Below are positions 26,546 through 35,915 of a stretch of 64,000 bases of DNA, one piece after another (position 1 is the first letter of the stretch; the number at the start of each line of letters is the position of its first letter). A model generated the notes under the pieces. That model had not been told where the DNA came from. It was given only the letters and a program-made list of their open reading frames with translations, and did not search any database. Source of the stretch: DASUAS01 sp963809795 (lineage in GTDB: Bacteria; Actinomycetota; Acidimicrobiia; IMCC26256; DASPTH01); contig CAWELN010000012.1 in NCBI GenBank assembly GCA_963809795.1, positions 62,001 to 126,000 of the forward strand. Reading direction: 5' to 3'. The translations under genes were made by a program, and so were the position numbers.

Positions 26546-27745
26546 TCAATCCCGCGCGGCGACATCCCCCGGGAGCGGGTGACGGAAGAGCTTCGCCGCG
26601 TTGGCGTGGGTCATGAGCCGGAGCTCGTCGTCCGGCACGTGTCCCCAGTGCTCCTCGATGACGCGTTGGGTGTCGGGCCAGGTGGTGTCGCCGTGCGGAT
26701 AGTCGACCTCGAGCATGATGTGCTCCACGCCGATGCGGTGGCGGGTGTCGATGGTCGACCGGTCGTCGAGGGTGCAGAACCAGAAATTGCTCTGCACGAC
26801 GTCGCCGGGCCGCGCATCGGGGCCGTACCCGTTGGACAGGTACTCGCCGCGATCGGCCATGAAGTCGAGGCGGTCGAGCAGCATCGCGACCCAGCCGAGC
26901 CCGCCCTCCGACATCGCGATCTTCAGGTCGGGATACCGCAGGGGCCAGCCGGACCACACCCACTCCGCGCACGACGTGAGCGCCAGCTGACCGAACAGTG
27001 TCGCCGTCGCGCCCGACGGCGCGCCGGGAGCGACGTCGGCGAGACCCGACGAGCCGACGTGCTGGCAGATGACGGTGTCGGTGTCGGCGCACGCGCGCAT
27101 GACCGGGTCCCACGAGTCGTCGAAGATCGACGGGAAGCCGATCTTGTGCGGGCGCTCGGGGAACGTCACCGCCACGACACCTCGATCCGCGTTGCGACGG
27201 ATCTCGGCCGCGGCCTTCTCGGGATCGGCGAGGTAGGTGATGCCGAGCGGGATCAACCGGTCTGGGTGCTGCTGCCACCACTCCTCGACCATCCAGTCGT
27301 TGTACGCGCGGGTCGTTGCATAGCCGAGCTCCGGATCGCGCGCGGTCGAGTACACCCGCCCGCAGAAACCGGTGATCATCGACGGGAAGTTGACCGCGGC
27401 CCAGATGCCTCCCAGGTCCATGTCCTTCACGCGCTCGTGGACGTCGTAGCAACCGGGCCGCATCTGGTCGAAGCGGAACGGCTCGAGTCCGTAGCTGCTC
27501 GGTCGCCGGCCGGCCACGGCGTTCATGCCGGGCTGGTAGTGCGCATTCCCCTCGAACTCCCAGACCTCGTGACCGCGTTCGTTCAGGACGACCTTCGGCG
27601 CACGATCCTGCAGCTTCGCGGGGAGCCGACCCTCGAACATGTCCGGCGGCTCGACGAGGTGGTCGTCGACCGAGATCACGGTGTACCGCACCGTCGCCGG
27701 TTCGGGCTCGGGAAGGAAGAGCTCGGGGTCCAGCAGCTGCGTCAT
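26546..27745 (-). CDS. Amidohydrolase-2, DDHLVEPPDMF subgroup
   Basis: 399 aa. Metal-binding start SVDDHLVEPPDMFEGRLPA near residue 25, then PERPHKIG-type and HVGSSG loops, SEGGLGWVAMLLDRLD near residue 285, and the late metal/Asp motif LEVDYPHGDTTWPDTQ near residue 345. The same architecture is seen in the proteins at 39633 and 43669. Likely a hydrolase or decarboxylase acting on a carboxylated catabolic intermediate. It is divergent from the SDR gene at 27811, with a 65-base promoter gap. Confidence 0.87.
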   Translation of the reverse strand: MTQLLDPELFLPEPEPATVRYTVISVDDHLVEPPDMFEGRLPAKLQDRAPKVVLNERGHEVWEFEGNAHYQPGMNAVAGRRPSSYGLEPFRFDQMRPGCYDVHERVKDMDLGGIWAAVNFPSMITGFCGRVYSTARDPELGYATTRAYNDWMVEEWWQQHPDRLIPLGITYLADPEKAAAEIRRNADRGVVAVTFPERPHKIGFPSIFDDSWDPVMRACADTDTVICQHVGSSGLADVAPGAPSGATATLFGQLALTSCAEWVWSGWPLRYPDLKIAMSEGGLGWVAMLLDRLDFMADRGEYLSNGYGPDARPGDVVQSNFWFCTLDDRSTIDTRHRIGVEHIMLEVDYPHGDTTWPDTQRVIEEHWGHVPDDELRLMTHANAAKLFRHPLPGDVAARD

Positions 27746-27810
27746 GGACCTCAGTATGCAGCGCGGCGTGATAGTGAGGCACGTGTACGACTGACGACCG
27801 GGGGTGCGAC

Positions 27811-28665
27811 ATGACCGCGACAGGCACGTGGGCGGACGACCTGACCGACAAGGTGTGCGTGGTCACCGGCGGCGCCGGCGGCATCGGCCGCGCCATGGCT
27901 GCCCGCTTCCTCGCCGCGGGCATGCGTGTCGCGGTCGCCGACGTCGAGCAGGAGGCGATCACGTCGGCCGTCGACGCGATGGGCGCCGGCGACCGCGTCA
28001 TCGGCATCGTCCACGACGTCCGTTCGCTCGAGGACACGCAGCGCCTGCGGGACGAGATCCTCGACCGGTTCGGGAGCGTGCACATCGTGTGCCTCAACGC
28101 GGGCGTGGCGCCTGTCGGCGCGATGTTCGACACACCCCCTGACGTGTGGGAGTGGGTGTTCGACGTGAACGTGCGCGGCGTCGTCCACGGCGCGCTGGCG
28201 TTCGGACCGCTCCTCGCCGACCAGGAAGCCGGCCACGTGGTCTGCACTGCCAGCGTCGCCGGGTTGACCGACACGCCGACGCTCCCGCCCTACGGGCTCT
28301 CGAAGCACGCGGTCGTCGGACTGGCGGCCGCGATGCGCGGCGAGCTCGCGGGGAGCGGCGTCGGTGTCTCGGTGCTCTGCCCGGGACTGGTCAACACGCG
28401 GATCTTCGAGAGTGAACGCAACCGCCCCGCGGGAATGGACGATCCGTCGGACGACAACCCGACGTCGAAGGAGTACCGCGACATGATCACCCACGGCGCG
28501 CCGCCCGCTCAGGTCGCCGAGGTCGTGTACCAGGCCGTGCTCGACAACCAGTTCTTCGTGTTCCCGACCCGCGACCTCGACGCGCTGATCGAGGCACGCC
28601 TCGCCGATGTCCGCCAGGGCATGGTGTGGCGGGACGCGCACTTCCCCGACGGCGGAGCGCGGTGA
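27811..28665 (+). CDS. SDR-family oxidoreductase
   Basis: 284 aa. TGGAGGIG motif near residue 20, LNAG near residue 97, catalytic Ser (TASVAG) and YGLSK near residue 163, then LCPGLVNT. Length and the C-terminal ~50-residue extension resemble actinobacterial SDRs of lipid and steroid catabolism. The stop overlaps a possible GTG start of the next gene, giving an SDR-LLM-TetR plus-strand unit. Confidence 0.87.
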   Translation: MTATGTWADDLTDKVCVVTGGAGGIGRAMAARFLAAGMRVAVADVEQEAITSAVDAMGAGDRVIGIVHDVRSLEDTQRLRDEILDRFGSVHIVCLNAGVAPVGAMFDTPPDVWEWVFDVNVRGVVHGALAFGPLLADQEAGHVVCTASVAGLTDTPTLPPYGLSKHAVVGLAAAMRGELAGSGVGVSVLCPGLVNTRIFESERNRPAGMDDPSDDNPTSKEYRDMITHGAPPAQVAEVVYQAVLDNQFFVFPTRDLDALIEARLADVRQGMVWRDAHFPDGGAR

Positions 28666-28670
28666 GCCCG

Positions 28671-29564
28671 ATGAAGATCGGCATGATCGCTCCCGTCGGC
28701 AGCGACCTCTGCACGAACGGTTCCTTCCTCCGCGACTACGCGGGCACGATCGAGGAGTGCGGTGTTGACTCCGTCTGGACGGTCGAGCACGTCGTGGTCG
28801 CCGACGACTACGAGCCGCTGTATCCCTACGCGGCCGACGGTCGGATCCCATCCAACGGCGGCACGGCTCCGATGCCCGATCCGCTCGAGATGCTCACCCA
28901 CCTCGGCGCGTGCTCGTCGACCTTGCTGCTCGGCACCGCCGTCGTGGTCGCGCCGCTGCACAGCCCTGCGGTGCTCGCCAAGCGCGCGTCGACCGTCGCG
29001 CTACTCACCGACGGACGCCTGCGTCTCGGACTCGGGATCGGCTGGCAACGCGAGGAGTACGCGGCGGTCGGGGTGCCATACGCCGACCGCGGTCGGCGGC
29101 TCGAAGAGTGCATCGACGCGATGCGCGCCCTCTGGGCCGGACCGTCGGCGTCCTACGAGGGCAAGTACTGGTCGTTCTCGAAGGTGTCGTGCAACCCACG
29201 TCCGCGCGAAGGCACGGTGCCGATCGTGCTCGGTGGCAACACCGATCCCGCGGTGCGACGCGCTGGACGGGTCGCCGACGGGTGGTTCCCGTACACGATC
29301 TCGCCCGACGACTTCGCGACCCAAACCGAGCTCCTGCGGACGGCTGCACGCGACGCCGGTCGCGATCCGTCGTCGGTCGAGATCACGGTCTGGCCGGGCA
29401 GCTACGACTGGAGCGCCGATCGAGACCCCGCGTGGGTGCGCCGGTACGTGGAGGCGGGGGCCGATCGCCTGGTGTTCGTGTCGCCACTGTCCGGAAACGG
29501 CGACCTCGGACCGCTGCGCGACGACATCGCGCGCTATCGCGACGAAGTGATCGCTCAGCTCTGA
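28671..29564 (+). CDS. LLM-class flavin-dependent oxidoreductase (F420-type)
   Basis: 297 aa from the ATG at 28671; a GTG at 28662 overlapping the upstream stop would add three residues and is equally possible. Luciferase-like fold: MKIGMIAPVG start, VWTVEHVV near residue 40, LLLGTAVVVAPL, then RLRLGLGIGWQREEY near residue 120 and PIVLGGNTDPAVRR near residue 185. This is typical of the TIGR03619/F420-dependent branch in actinobacteria. It would use F420H2 or FMNH2 in reduction or oxygenation; no substrate can be named. Confidence 0.85.
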   Translation: MKIGMIAPVGSDLCTNGSFLRDYAGTIEECGVDSVWTVEHVVVADDYEPLYPYAADGRIPSNGGTAPMPDPLEMLTHLGACSSTLLLGTAVVVAPLHSPAVLAKRASTVALLTDGRLRLGLGIGWQREEYAAVGVPYADRGRRLEECIDAMRALWAGPSASYEGKYWSFSKVSCNPRPREGTVPIVLGGNTDPAVRRAGRVADGWFPYTISPDDFATQTELLRTAARDAGRDPSSVEITVWPGSYDWSADRDPAWVRRYVEAGADRLVFVSPLSGNGDLGPLRDDIARYRDEVIAQL

Positions 29565-29623
29565 CGCGTGTCCGCGGCGCCGAGCGACCAGCCGAGGGGG
29601 AGACCTCTCTATCCTGGGGGCGG

Positions 29624-30253
29624 ATGGCGATCGAAGACGGCACCCGCTCCGGCGTCGAACTGCGTGAGCAACGTCGTGAACGCAACGCTCGCGAGATCCA
29701 GCAGGCGGCGATGTCGTTGTTCGCCGAGCGGGGCTACGCGGCCGTCACCGTCGAGGACATCGCGAGCGAGGCCGGCATCTCCGAGCGCACGTTCTTCCGG
29801 TATTTCGCCAGCAAGGACCACCTGTTGGTCGCGGAGGCGGGTCGACGCATCGAGGTGATCCACGAGTCGCTCACCGAGCAGGACGACACCCTCGACGCCT
29901 GGCAGGCCTTGCGCAACGCGGTGCTCCACCAGTCGACCAGCGAGGACCAGGTCGGCCGGAGCGCGGCGATCTGGGCCCAGCTCACCAAGGAGGCGCCCGC
30001 GCTGCTGGCCAAGATGATCATGCACGGCGCGCTCGAGGGCACCCACAACATCGAGATCGAGTTGGCGCGGCGTCTCGGTGTGCCGGAGACCGATCCGCTG
30101 CCCGACGTGATGATGAGCGTGACGCTCGCGGCAATGCAGAGCGCCTACCTGCGCTGGCTCGACGACGATGGCCCCGGCTCGCTCGCCGACCTCACCGCCG
30201 AGGCGCTCGACCTCGTCGGCGTCGGCCTCGCGCAGGCCGTCAGATCACCCTGA
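29624..30253 (+). CDS. TetR-family transcriptional regulator
   Basis: 209 aa. N-terminal helix-turn-helix: IQQAAMSLFAERGYAAVTVEDIASEAGISERTFFRYFASK within residues 20-62. The C-terminal ligand-binding half is helical. TATCCT at about 29610 lies 9-14 bases before the ATG and could be the -10 of a leaderless transcript. Its 3' end overlaps the convergent amidohydrolase gene by 14 bases. It probably controls the SDR-LLM operon or the flanking amidohydrolases. Confidence 0.87.
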   Translation: MAIEDGTRSGVELREQRRERNAREIQQAAMSLFAERGYAAVTVEDIASEAGISERTFFRYFASKDHLLVAEAGRRIEVIHESLTEQDDTLDAWQALRNAVLHQSTSEDQVGRSAAIWAQLTKEAPALLAKMIMHGALEGTHNIEIELARRLGVPETDPLPDVMMSVTLAAMQSAYLRWLDDDGPGSLADLTAEALDLVGVGLAQAVRSP

Positions 30254-31493
30254 GGCCGTACTCCTCTTTCCACCAGCGCGCCTTCGCGACCTCGTCGGGA
30301 TCGGCTCGTAACGAGGGATCCTGGCCGAGGTCCTCGGGCGTCGGCCCGATGCGGTCGGCGATCTCGCGCAGCACCTGCACGTCCATGCCGTAGCAGTCCG
30401 CGGCGGTGAGGCCGACGAGCTGCGCGGTGTCGTCGACCGGTACGTCGTGGAAGCTGCGCTTCAGCACGCCCACGGTGTCGGGCCACGTGCCCTCCGGGTG
30501 CGGGTAGTCGGTCCCCCACATCATGACGTCACAGCCGATGATGTAGCGGCGCCGGATCTCCTCGCGCGACATCGTGGACGCACCGATGAAGATGTTGGTG
30601 CCGAAGTACTCGGACGGCAACTTGGAGATCTTGCCCTTCATCAGGTGCGCCATCTTCGCCGTGGTGTGACCACCACCGAAGTACTGATCCCACTTCCACA
30701 TCATGTCGGCGGCCCAGTACGCGGCGCCTTCGGTGACGCAGAACTTCAGGTCGGGGTGGCGCTCGAACACTCCACCGAAGAGGAGGAAGGAGATCGGCCG
30801 CGCCGACCACCACGCCACCTCGGCCAGGTACGGGCCGATGTCGTCGCCGTACTCCTCGCGCGGCGCCTCACCTGAGTGCACGTGCACGACGAGACCGTTC
30901 GCGGCCGCCGCCGCCCAGATCGGCTCGTACACCGGGTCGTTGTACGCCTTCCGGTCGTGCCACATCGTCGGGATCATGATCCCGCGGATGCCGGGCGTCC
31001 CTTCGAGGCGCTCGATCTCCGCCACGCCGCGCTCGACGTCGTGGGTGATCGGCACCAGGGCGATCCCCGCCCGCCGTTCGGGCGCGTGCGAGCAGAACTC
31101 GGCCAGCCAGCGGTTGTGTGCGATCGCTCCCGCGTAGGCGAGCTCCGGATCCTGGATGGTGCCGGCCGACAATCCCGCACCGAAGGGCGGTGACTCCATC
31201 CCGGTGATGGCGTCGGCGTCGGCGAACATCACCTCGCCGGCGACGCCGTCCGCGTCGAGCTCCTTGTCGCGCTGGTCGGGGTCGAAGGCGCCGCGCAGGC
31301 CCTCCTCGTTGTCGCCCTCCCAGTGCATGATGTAGTCGTAATTGAACTTCAGCGCCTCCTCACGGCTGGCGTGACGCTCGCGGAGGAAGTCGTCGAAGGC
31401 GCCGAGGTACTTGGCGTCGAGGTACGGCCGGTACTCCTCGCAGGGCAGCCCGGCGTGGCAGTCGGACGAGACGATCAGGTAGCGCTCGGCCAT
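30240..31493 (-). CDS. Amidohydrolase-2, SSDxHAG subgroup
   Basis: 417 aa. The metal motif is SSDCHAG near residue 9, then a long insertion (LDAKYLGAFDDFLRERHA), NRWLAEFC, VVHVHSGEAP near residue 205, FCVTEGAAYWAADMMWKWD, and the terminal WGTDYPHPEGTWPDT near residue 345. Related to the gene at 32978, with which it shares the SSDxHAG start and the same insertion. Likely decarboxylase or hydrolase. Divergent from the VOC gene at 31589. Confidence 0.87.
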   Translation of the reverse strand: MAERYLIVSSDCHAGLPCEEYRPYLDAKYLGAFDDFLRERHASREEALKFNYDYIMHWEGDNEEGLRGAFDPDQRDKELDADGVAGEVMFADADAITGMESPPFGAGLSAGTIQDPELAYAGAIAHNRWLAEFCSHAPERRAGIALVPITHDVERGVAEIERLEGTPGIRGIMIPTMWHDRKAYNDPVYEPIWAAAAANGLVVHVHSGEAPREEYGDDIGPYLAEVAWWSARPISFLLFGGVFERHPDLKFCVTEGAAYWAADMMWKWDQYFGGGHTTAKMAHLMKGKISKLPSEYFGTNIFIGASTMSREEIRRRYIIGCDVMMWGTDYPHPEGTWPDTVGVLKRSFHDVPVDDTAQLVGLTAADCYGMDVQVLREIADRIGPTPEDLGQDPSLRADPDEVAKARWWKEEYGLRVI

Positions 31494-31588
31494 GGGTCCC
31501 CCTTCGGCAGAATGGCGGGATCTGCCACTCTGGCATTTCCTGCCGCTGTGTGGTGGAGTATGTCACGCAAGCGGACAAGGGGGAAGCG

Positions 31589-32011
31589 GTGGTCTCGATC
31601 CTCGGGCAGTACTGCATCAACGTGCGCGATCTCGAGCGGGCGATCGAGTTCTGGAACGGTGTCTGCGGCCTGCCGGTGATCAGCCGGACCGACATCGACG
31701 TGGCCAAGGAGGCGATCCTGCAGTCGCCGCACGGCGGGAGCCGGATGCAGCTCGCGCAGCAGCTCGACAACGATGCGCCCATCGACATGGGCAGCGCGAT
31801 GTGGAAGCTCTACGTGAACACCGACGACGTGCAGGCGCTCTACGACGCGGCGATCGCAGCCGGCTGTGAGTCGGTGATGGAGCCGACCCACCTCGATCGG
31901 TGGCCGGTGACCATGGCGTACGTGAAGGACTTCGACGGCTACCTCGTCGAGTTCGTGGAGTACGACGACGCACCCCCCGACGGTGTGCCCAACCCGAAGG
32001 CGTTCGCGTGA
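31589..32011 (+). CDS. VOC/glyoxalase-fold protein
   Basis: 140 aa from a GTG with an AAGGGGGAA site; the open frame reaches up to 31550 but without a better start. The vicinal-oxygen-chelate fold is suggested by CINVRDLERAIEFWNGVCGL at the N-terminus and MAYVKDFDGYLVEFVEY at the C-terminus, the paired beta-alpha-beta-beta-beta modules. Metal residues may be in the late Glu. It could be a ring-cleavage dioxygenase-like or isomerase-type enzyme. It is followed after 10 bases by an SDR gene. Confidence 0.8.
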   Translation: MVSILGQYCINVRDLERAIEFWNGVCGLPVISRTDIDVAKEAILQSPHGGSRMQLAQQLDNDAPIDMGSAMWKLYVNTDDVQALYDAAIAAGCESVMEPTHLDRWPVTMAYVKDFDGYLVEFVEYDDAPPDGVPNPKAFA

Positions 32012-32021
32012 AGGTGGTGTC

Positions 32022-32966
32022 GTGAAGGATTTCGCCGGCAAGGTCGCGGTCGTCACCGGGGGTGCGGGAGGTATCGGCCGCGCGCTGGTCGAACGGTTCA
32101 CCGACGAGGGCATGCGCGCGGTGGTCGCCGACATCGACACCACGCTCGTCGCCGACACCACGGCCGAGCTGCGCGATCAGGGACGCGACATCATCGGGGT
32201 GGTCACCGACGTCACCGAGCTGTCGTCGCTCGAGGCGCTGCGCGACGCGACGCTCGACGCGTTCGGCGCGGTCGACGTGCTGTGCAACAACGCGGGCGTC
32301 GGGTCCGCGTCGGAAGGCCAGATGTGGGAGCACCATGTCAACGACTGGCGCTGGTCGCTCGACGTCAACGTGATGGGCGCGGTCAACGGCATCAATGCCT
32401 TCCTTCCCACCATGCTCGCCCAGGACACCGAGGGCGCGGTCGTGAACACCACCTCTGGCAACGGCGGGTTCACCCCCATGATCCACAGCGCGGTCTACGC
32501 CACGACCAAGGCCGCGCTCACCTGTCTCACCGAGTGCCTCTGGGGCCAGCTGCGCGAGCTCGACGCCAAGATCACGGCCCACCTCCTCTATCCGTCGACT
32601 CGCACGCCGGGAATGCTCAAGACCGGCATCTGGCAACCCGGCCGCAACCGCCCGGCGCGCTACGACCGTCCGGGTGCACCGCCGGCCGAGTCGGGCCGCG
32701 ACCAGCTCACCCCGATGCTGGAGCGGGCCAAGGCCACGGGTCAGGAGCTCGCGTGGGCACCACTGTCGGAGGTCGCCGACCTGTGCTTCGAGGGCATCCG
32801 CGACGACGTGTTCTGGATGTCGAACTCGAGCGGTGACGAGCCCAGACCTGGCTCGGCGGCGTCCTCCCTGCTGCGCGCGCAGTCGCAGGTCGACCGCACG
32901 CCGCCCGACTACCTGATCCAGGCCCCGAACGTGATGACCGGCCGCAAGGCCGGCGCCCAGGACTGA
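32022..32966 (+). CDS. SDR-family oxidoreductase
   Basis: 314 aa from a GTG after an AAGG. TGGAGGIG motif near residue 13, NNAG near residue 91, Ser and YATTK near residue 167, and a long C-terminal tail of ~90 residues with DDVFWMSNSS. The long tail distinguishes it from the 250-aa SDRs in the window. It sits in a plus-strand operon: VOC, SDR, amidohydrolase, SDR, SDR. Confidence 0.85.
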   Translation: MKDFAGKVAVVTGGAGGIGRALVERFTDEGMRAVVADIDTTLVADTTAELRDQGRDIIGVVTDVTELSSLEALRDATLDAFGAVDVLCNNAGVGSASEGQMWEHHVNDWRWSLDVNVMGAVNGINAFLPTMLAQDTEGAVVNTTSGNGGFTPMIHSAVYATTKAALTCLTECLWGQLRELDAKITAHLLYPSTRTPGMLKTGIWQPGRNRPARYDRPGAPPAESGRDQLTPMLERAKATGQELAWAPLSEVADLCFEGIRDDVFWMSNSSGDEPRPGSAASSLLRAQSQVDRTPPDYLIQAPNVMTGRKAGAQD

Positions 32967-32977
32967 AGGAGCGGATC

Positions 32978-34201
32978 ATGACGACGCTCGCGGGTGACCA
33001 CTACATCGTGATCTCGTCGGACGGCCATGCCGGCGCGCAGGTCCACGAGTACCGCGACTATCTGGAGTCGAAGTACCACGACGAGTTCGACGCGTGGGAA
33101 GCGGCGTTCGTGAACCCGTTCGAGGACCTGCGGGCCGACTTCGCGTACCGCAACTGGGACAGCGCGGCGCGGTTGCGCGAGCTCGAGGACGACGGGGTCG
33201 TGGCCGAGGTGCTCTTCCCGAACACGATCCCGCCCTTCTTCCCGTCGGGGAATCTGCTGGCACGTCCACCCGCCGCCGATGAATACGAGTTGCGGTGGGC
33301 CGGACTGAAGGCGCACAACCGCTGGATGGTCGACTTCTGCGCCGACACGCCGGGGCGCCGGGCCGGCATGGCGCAGATCTTCCTCAACGACGTCGATGCC
33401 GCGGTCGCCGAGATCGAGTGGGCGGCCGAGCACGAGCTGACCGGCGGCATACTGCTACCGGGCATACCGCCCGACTCGACGCTGCCTCCGCTCTACGCAC
33501 GCGACTACGACCCGATCTGGGCCGCGTGCCAGCACCAGGATCTGCCGATCAACAATCACAGCGGCGCGGCCGGGCCCGCGCCGATCCCCGACGCCACCGG
33601 CATGGCCGTGTTCATGGTGGAGCTGGCGTGGTTCTCGCACCGCGTGTTCTGGCACATGGTCATTGGTGGGGCGTTCGCCCGCTTCCCGGGCATCACGCTG
33701 ATCCTCACCGAGCAGTCGAGCGGATGGGTGCCCGGCACGCTCGGGATGCTCGATCACCAGTTCCGCCGCTTCCGCGACCCGAACACCGCGGAGTCGCACT
33801 TCGGCGGCGAGGTGGTGAAGGTCGTGACCGAGCTGCCGAGCTACTACTGGCACACCAACTGCTACGCGGGCGCCAGCTTCTTCCGTCCGTGCGAGACGCC
33901 GCTGCGCTACGAGATCGGCGTCGACCGCATCATGTGGGGGCAGGACTACCCCCACATCGAGGCGACCTACCCGTACACCACCGAGGCGTTGCGCAACAGC
34001 TTCGCCGGCGTCGAGACCGACGAGGTTGCGCGCATGGTCGGGCTCAACGCGGCCGAGGTGTACAACTTCGATCTCGACGCGCTGGCGCCGGTGGCCGAAC
34101 GCGTCGGCCCCACCGTCGGCGAAGTGGCGGTTCCACTCGAGGAGATCCCGGCCGACTCCCGCTCCATCGCGTTCGCGGGCGAGAGCGTCAAGCCCTGGTA
34201 G
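32978..34201 (+). CDS. Amidohydrolase-2, SSDxHAG subgroup
   Basis: 407 aa. ISSDGHAGAQVHEYRDYLESK near residue 11 gives the metal motif and the same insertion seen in the 30240 gene. Later motifs are NNHSGAAGP near residue 190 (the HSG metal loop), LTEQSSGWVPGTLGMLDHQ, and WGQDYPHIEATYPYT near residue 315. Eleven bases after the SDR stop and eight before the next start, so within an operon. Probably a decarboxylase or hydrolase of a ring-derived acid. Confidence 0.87.
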   Translation: MTTLAGDHYIVISSDGHAGAQVHEYRDYLESKYHDEFDAWEAAFVNPFEDLRADFAYRNWDSAARLRELEDDGVVAEVLFPNTIPPFFPSGNLLARPPAADEYELRWAGLKAHNRWMVDFCADTPGRRAGMAQIFLNDVDAAVAEIEWAAEHELTGGILLPGIPPDSTLPPLYARDYDPIWAACQHQDLPINNHSGAAGPAPIPDATGMAVFMVELAWFSHRVFWHMVIGGAFARFPGITLILTEQSSGWVPGTLGMLDHQFRRFRDPNTAESHFGGEVVKVVTELPSYYWHTNCYAGASFFRPCETPLRYEIGVDRIMWGQDYPHIEATYPYTTEALRNSFAGVETDEVARMVGLNAAEVYNFDLDALAPVAERVGPTVGEVAVPLEEIPADSRSIAFAGESVKPW

Positions 34202-34209
34202 CGGGCACG

Positions 34210-35019
34210 GTGCACGACCTCGTCGCGCGCTACGGCCCCTGGGCGCTGGTGTGCGGCGCGTCGGAAGGTCTCGGCGGCGCGATCGCAGACGTGTACGCGC
34301 GGCACGGTCTGAACCTCGTGCTCGTCGCACGCCGCCAGGAAGTGCTCGAGGCGACCGCGACGCGGTTGCGATCGGAATACGGCGGTGAAGTCCGCACCCT
34401 CGTCGCCGACCTCGCCGCCGACGACATCTGGGAGCAGCTCCGACCCGCGATCGCCGACGTCGACCTCGGCCTGTTCGTGTACAACGCGTGCGAGGGGTTC
34501 CGCACGGCGTTTCTCGACGACACGCTCGAGCACCACGAGCGGGGCATCGCCATGAACGTGCGCAACCCAGCGGTACTCGCGTGGCATGTCGGCCGTCGGC
34601 TGCGCGAGCGCGGGCGCGGATCGCTGGTGATCTGCTGCTCGATGGGTGGCATGGGTGGTCAGGTGGGACGCGCGCACTACGCCGCCGGCAAGGCGTACGA
34701 GTGGATCCTGTGCGAGGGACTGTGGGGCGAGCTGCGCGACCACGGTGTCGACGTGCTCGCGTACATGGTCGGGACCACCGCGACGCCCAGTCTGCTGCGT
34801 TCGCTTCCGGTGGCCGCGGATCCCGCGAAGCAGGCCGAGCTGTTCATCCAGACGCCGGAGCAGTGCGCGGCCCGCCTCGTCGAGGTGCTCGACCAGGGCC
34901 CGGTCGCGTTCCCCTCTGACGAGCACGCCGAGCTCATGCGCGCCCGCGCGACCATGTCGGCAGCCGAGCGCGTGCTGTCGACGGCGAGGTCGTGGACCGC
35001 GCCGCCGAGCGAGACATGA
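34210..35019 (+). CDS. SDR-family oxidoreductase
   Basis: 269 aa from a GTG at 34210. The cofactor motif CGASEGLGGAIAD is near residue 14, and YNAC replaces the usual NNAG near residue 87. The catalytic Ser is in CCSMGG and the Tyr-Lys in HYAAGKAYEW. This NAG-to-NAC variation and the CGASEG start recall the SDR branch related to 17-beta-hydroxysteroid and long-chain fatty acid reductases. No ribosome-binding site is convincing, consistent with coupling to the gene 8 bases upstream. Confidence 0.8.
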   Translation: MHDLVARYGPWALVCGASEGLGGAIADVYARHGLNLVLVARRQEVLEATATRLRSEYGGEVRTLVADLAADDIWEQLRPAIADVDLGLFVYNACEGFRTAFLDDTLEHHERGIAMNVRNPAVLAWHVGRRLRERGRGSLVICCSMGGMGGQVGRAHYAAGKAYEWILCEGLWGELRDHGVDVLAYMVGTTATPSLLRSLPVAADPAKQAELFIQTPEQCAARLVEVLDQGPVAFPSDEHAELMRARATMSAAERVLSTARSWTAPPSET

Positions 35020-35065
35020 CGCACAGGCGGCCAAGATGTCGAAAATTCCGAGGAAGGTGTCCTGC

Positions 35066-35845
35066 ATGGACTCGCTGTTCGATCTCACCGGACGACGCGC
35101 GCTGGTCACTGGCGCGGGCCAGAACCTCGGTGCCGGCATCGCCCGGACGCTCGCGCACATCGGCGCAGACGTCGTGGTCAACGACCTCGTCGAAGAGCGC
35201 GCTCGAGTAGTTGCCGACGAGATTCGCGCCGACGGCGGAACCGCGTCCATTGCGCTCTTCGACGTCACTGACTTCGAGTCGGTGATTGCCGGTGTCGACG
35301 CCGCCGGCCACATCGATGTGCTCGTGAACAACGCGGGCAATGCAGGTGCGGCCGGATGGACCGGCGACGGACCGTTCGTCGACACCACGCCATCCGACTG
35401 GAGCGCATTCTTCAGCGTGAACCTGTACGGGGTCATGCATTGCGTCCGAGCGGTCACCCCGTCGATGATCCAGAACAATTGGGGCCGCGTGATCACGATC
35501 ATCTCGGACGCCGCCCGCACCGGCGAGAGGGACATGGCCGCCTATGCCGCGGCGAAGGCCGGCGCCGCCGGCTTCACGAGGGCGTATGCACGCGAGGTCG
35601 GCCGCTATGACATCACTGCCAACAACATCGCCATCGGGTCCATGCACCGACCAACCAGTGACGTCGGGACACCGACCGAGGAGGAGGTGCAGCGCATGAA
35701 GGACGCGTTCCGTCGTTACATCATTCGCCGGCGCGGCGAACCCGAAGAGGTCGCTGGCCTCGTCGCCTACCTGGCCAGTCCGCTGGGCGCCTGGGTCTCC
35801 GGACAGACGTACCCGGTCAACGGCGGATACTCCGTCGCGCTCTGA
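35066..35845 (+). CDS. SDR-family oxidoreductase
   Basis: 259 aa from the ATG at 35066, 9 bases after AGGAAGG; an in-frame ATG at 35036 is less likely. TGAGQNLGAGIA near residue 13, NNAG near residue 90, catalytic Ser and AAYAAAKAGAAG near residue 160, C-terminal YPVNGG. Compared with its neighbours it seems to use more A/T-ending codons (ATT, AAT, GCT), an impression that would need a codon table. It ends the VOC-SDR-amidohydrolase-SDR-SDR operon. Confidence 0.85.
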   Translation: MDSLFDLTGRRALVTGAGQNLGAGIARTLAHIGADVVVNDLVEERARVVADEIRADGGTASIALFDVTDFESVIAGVDAAGHIDVLVNNAGNAGAAGWTGDGPFVDTTPSDWSAFFSVNLYGVMHCVRAVTPSMIQNNWGRVITIISDAARTGERDMAAYAAAKAGAAGFTRAYAREVGRYDITANNIAIGSMHRPTSDVGTPTEEEVQRMKDAFRRYIIRRRGEPEEVAGLVAYLASPLGAWVSGQTYPVNGGYSVAL

Positions 35846-35915
35846 GAGCCTTCACCTCGAAGGAGAAGGTCTTCCTCGCGTCGCCCCGCCCCGAGGGCGG
35901 ACCGGAACGGACCCG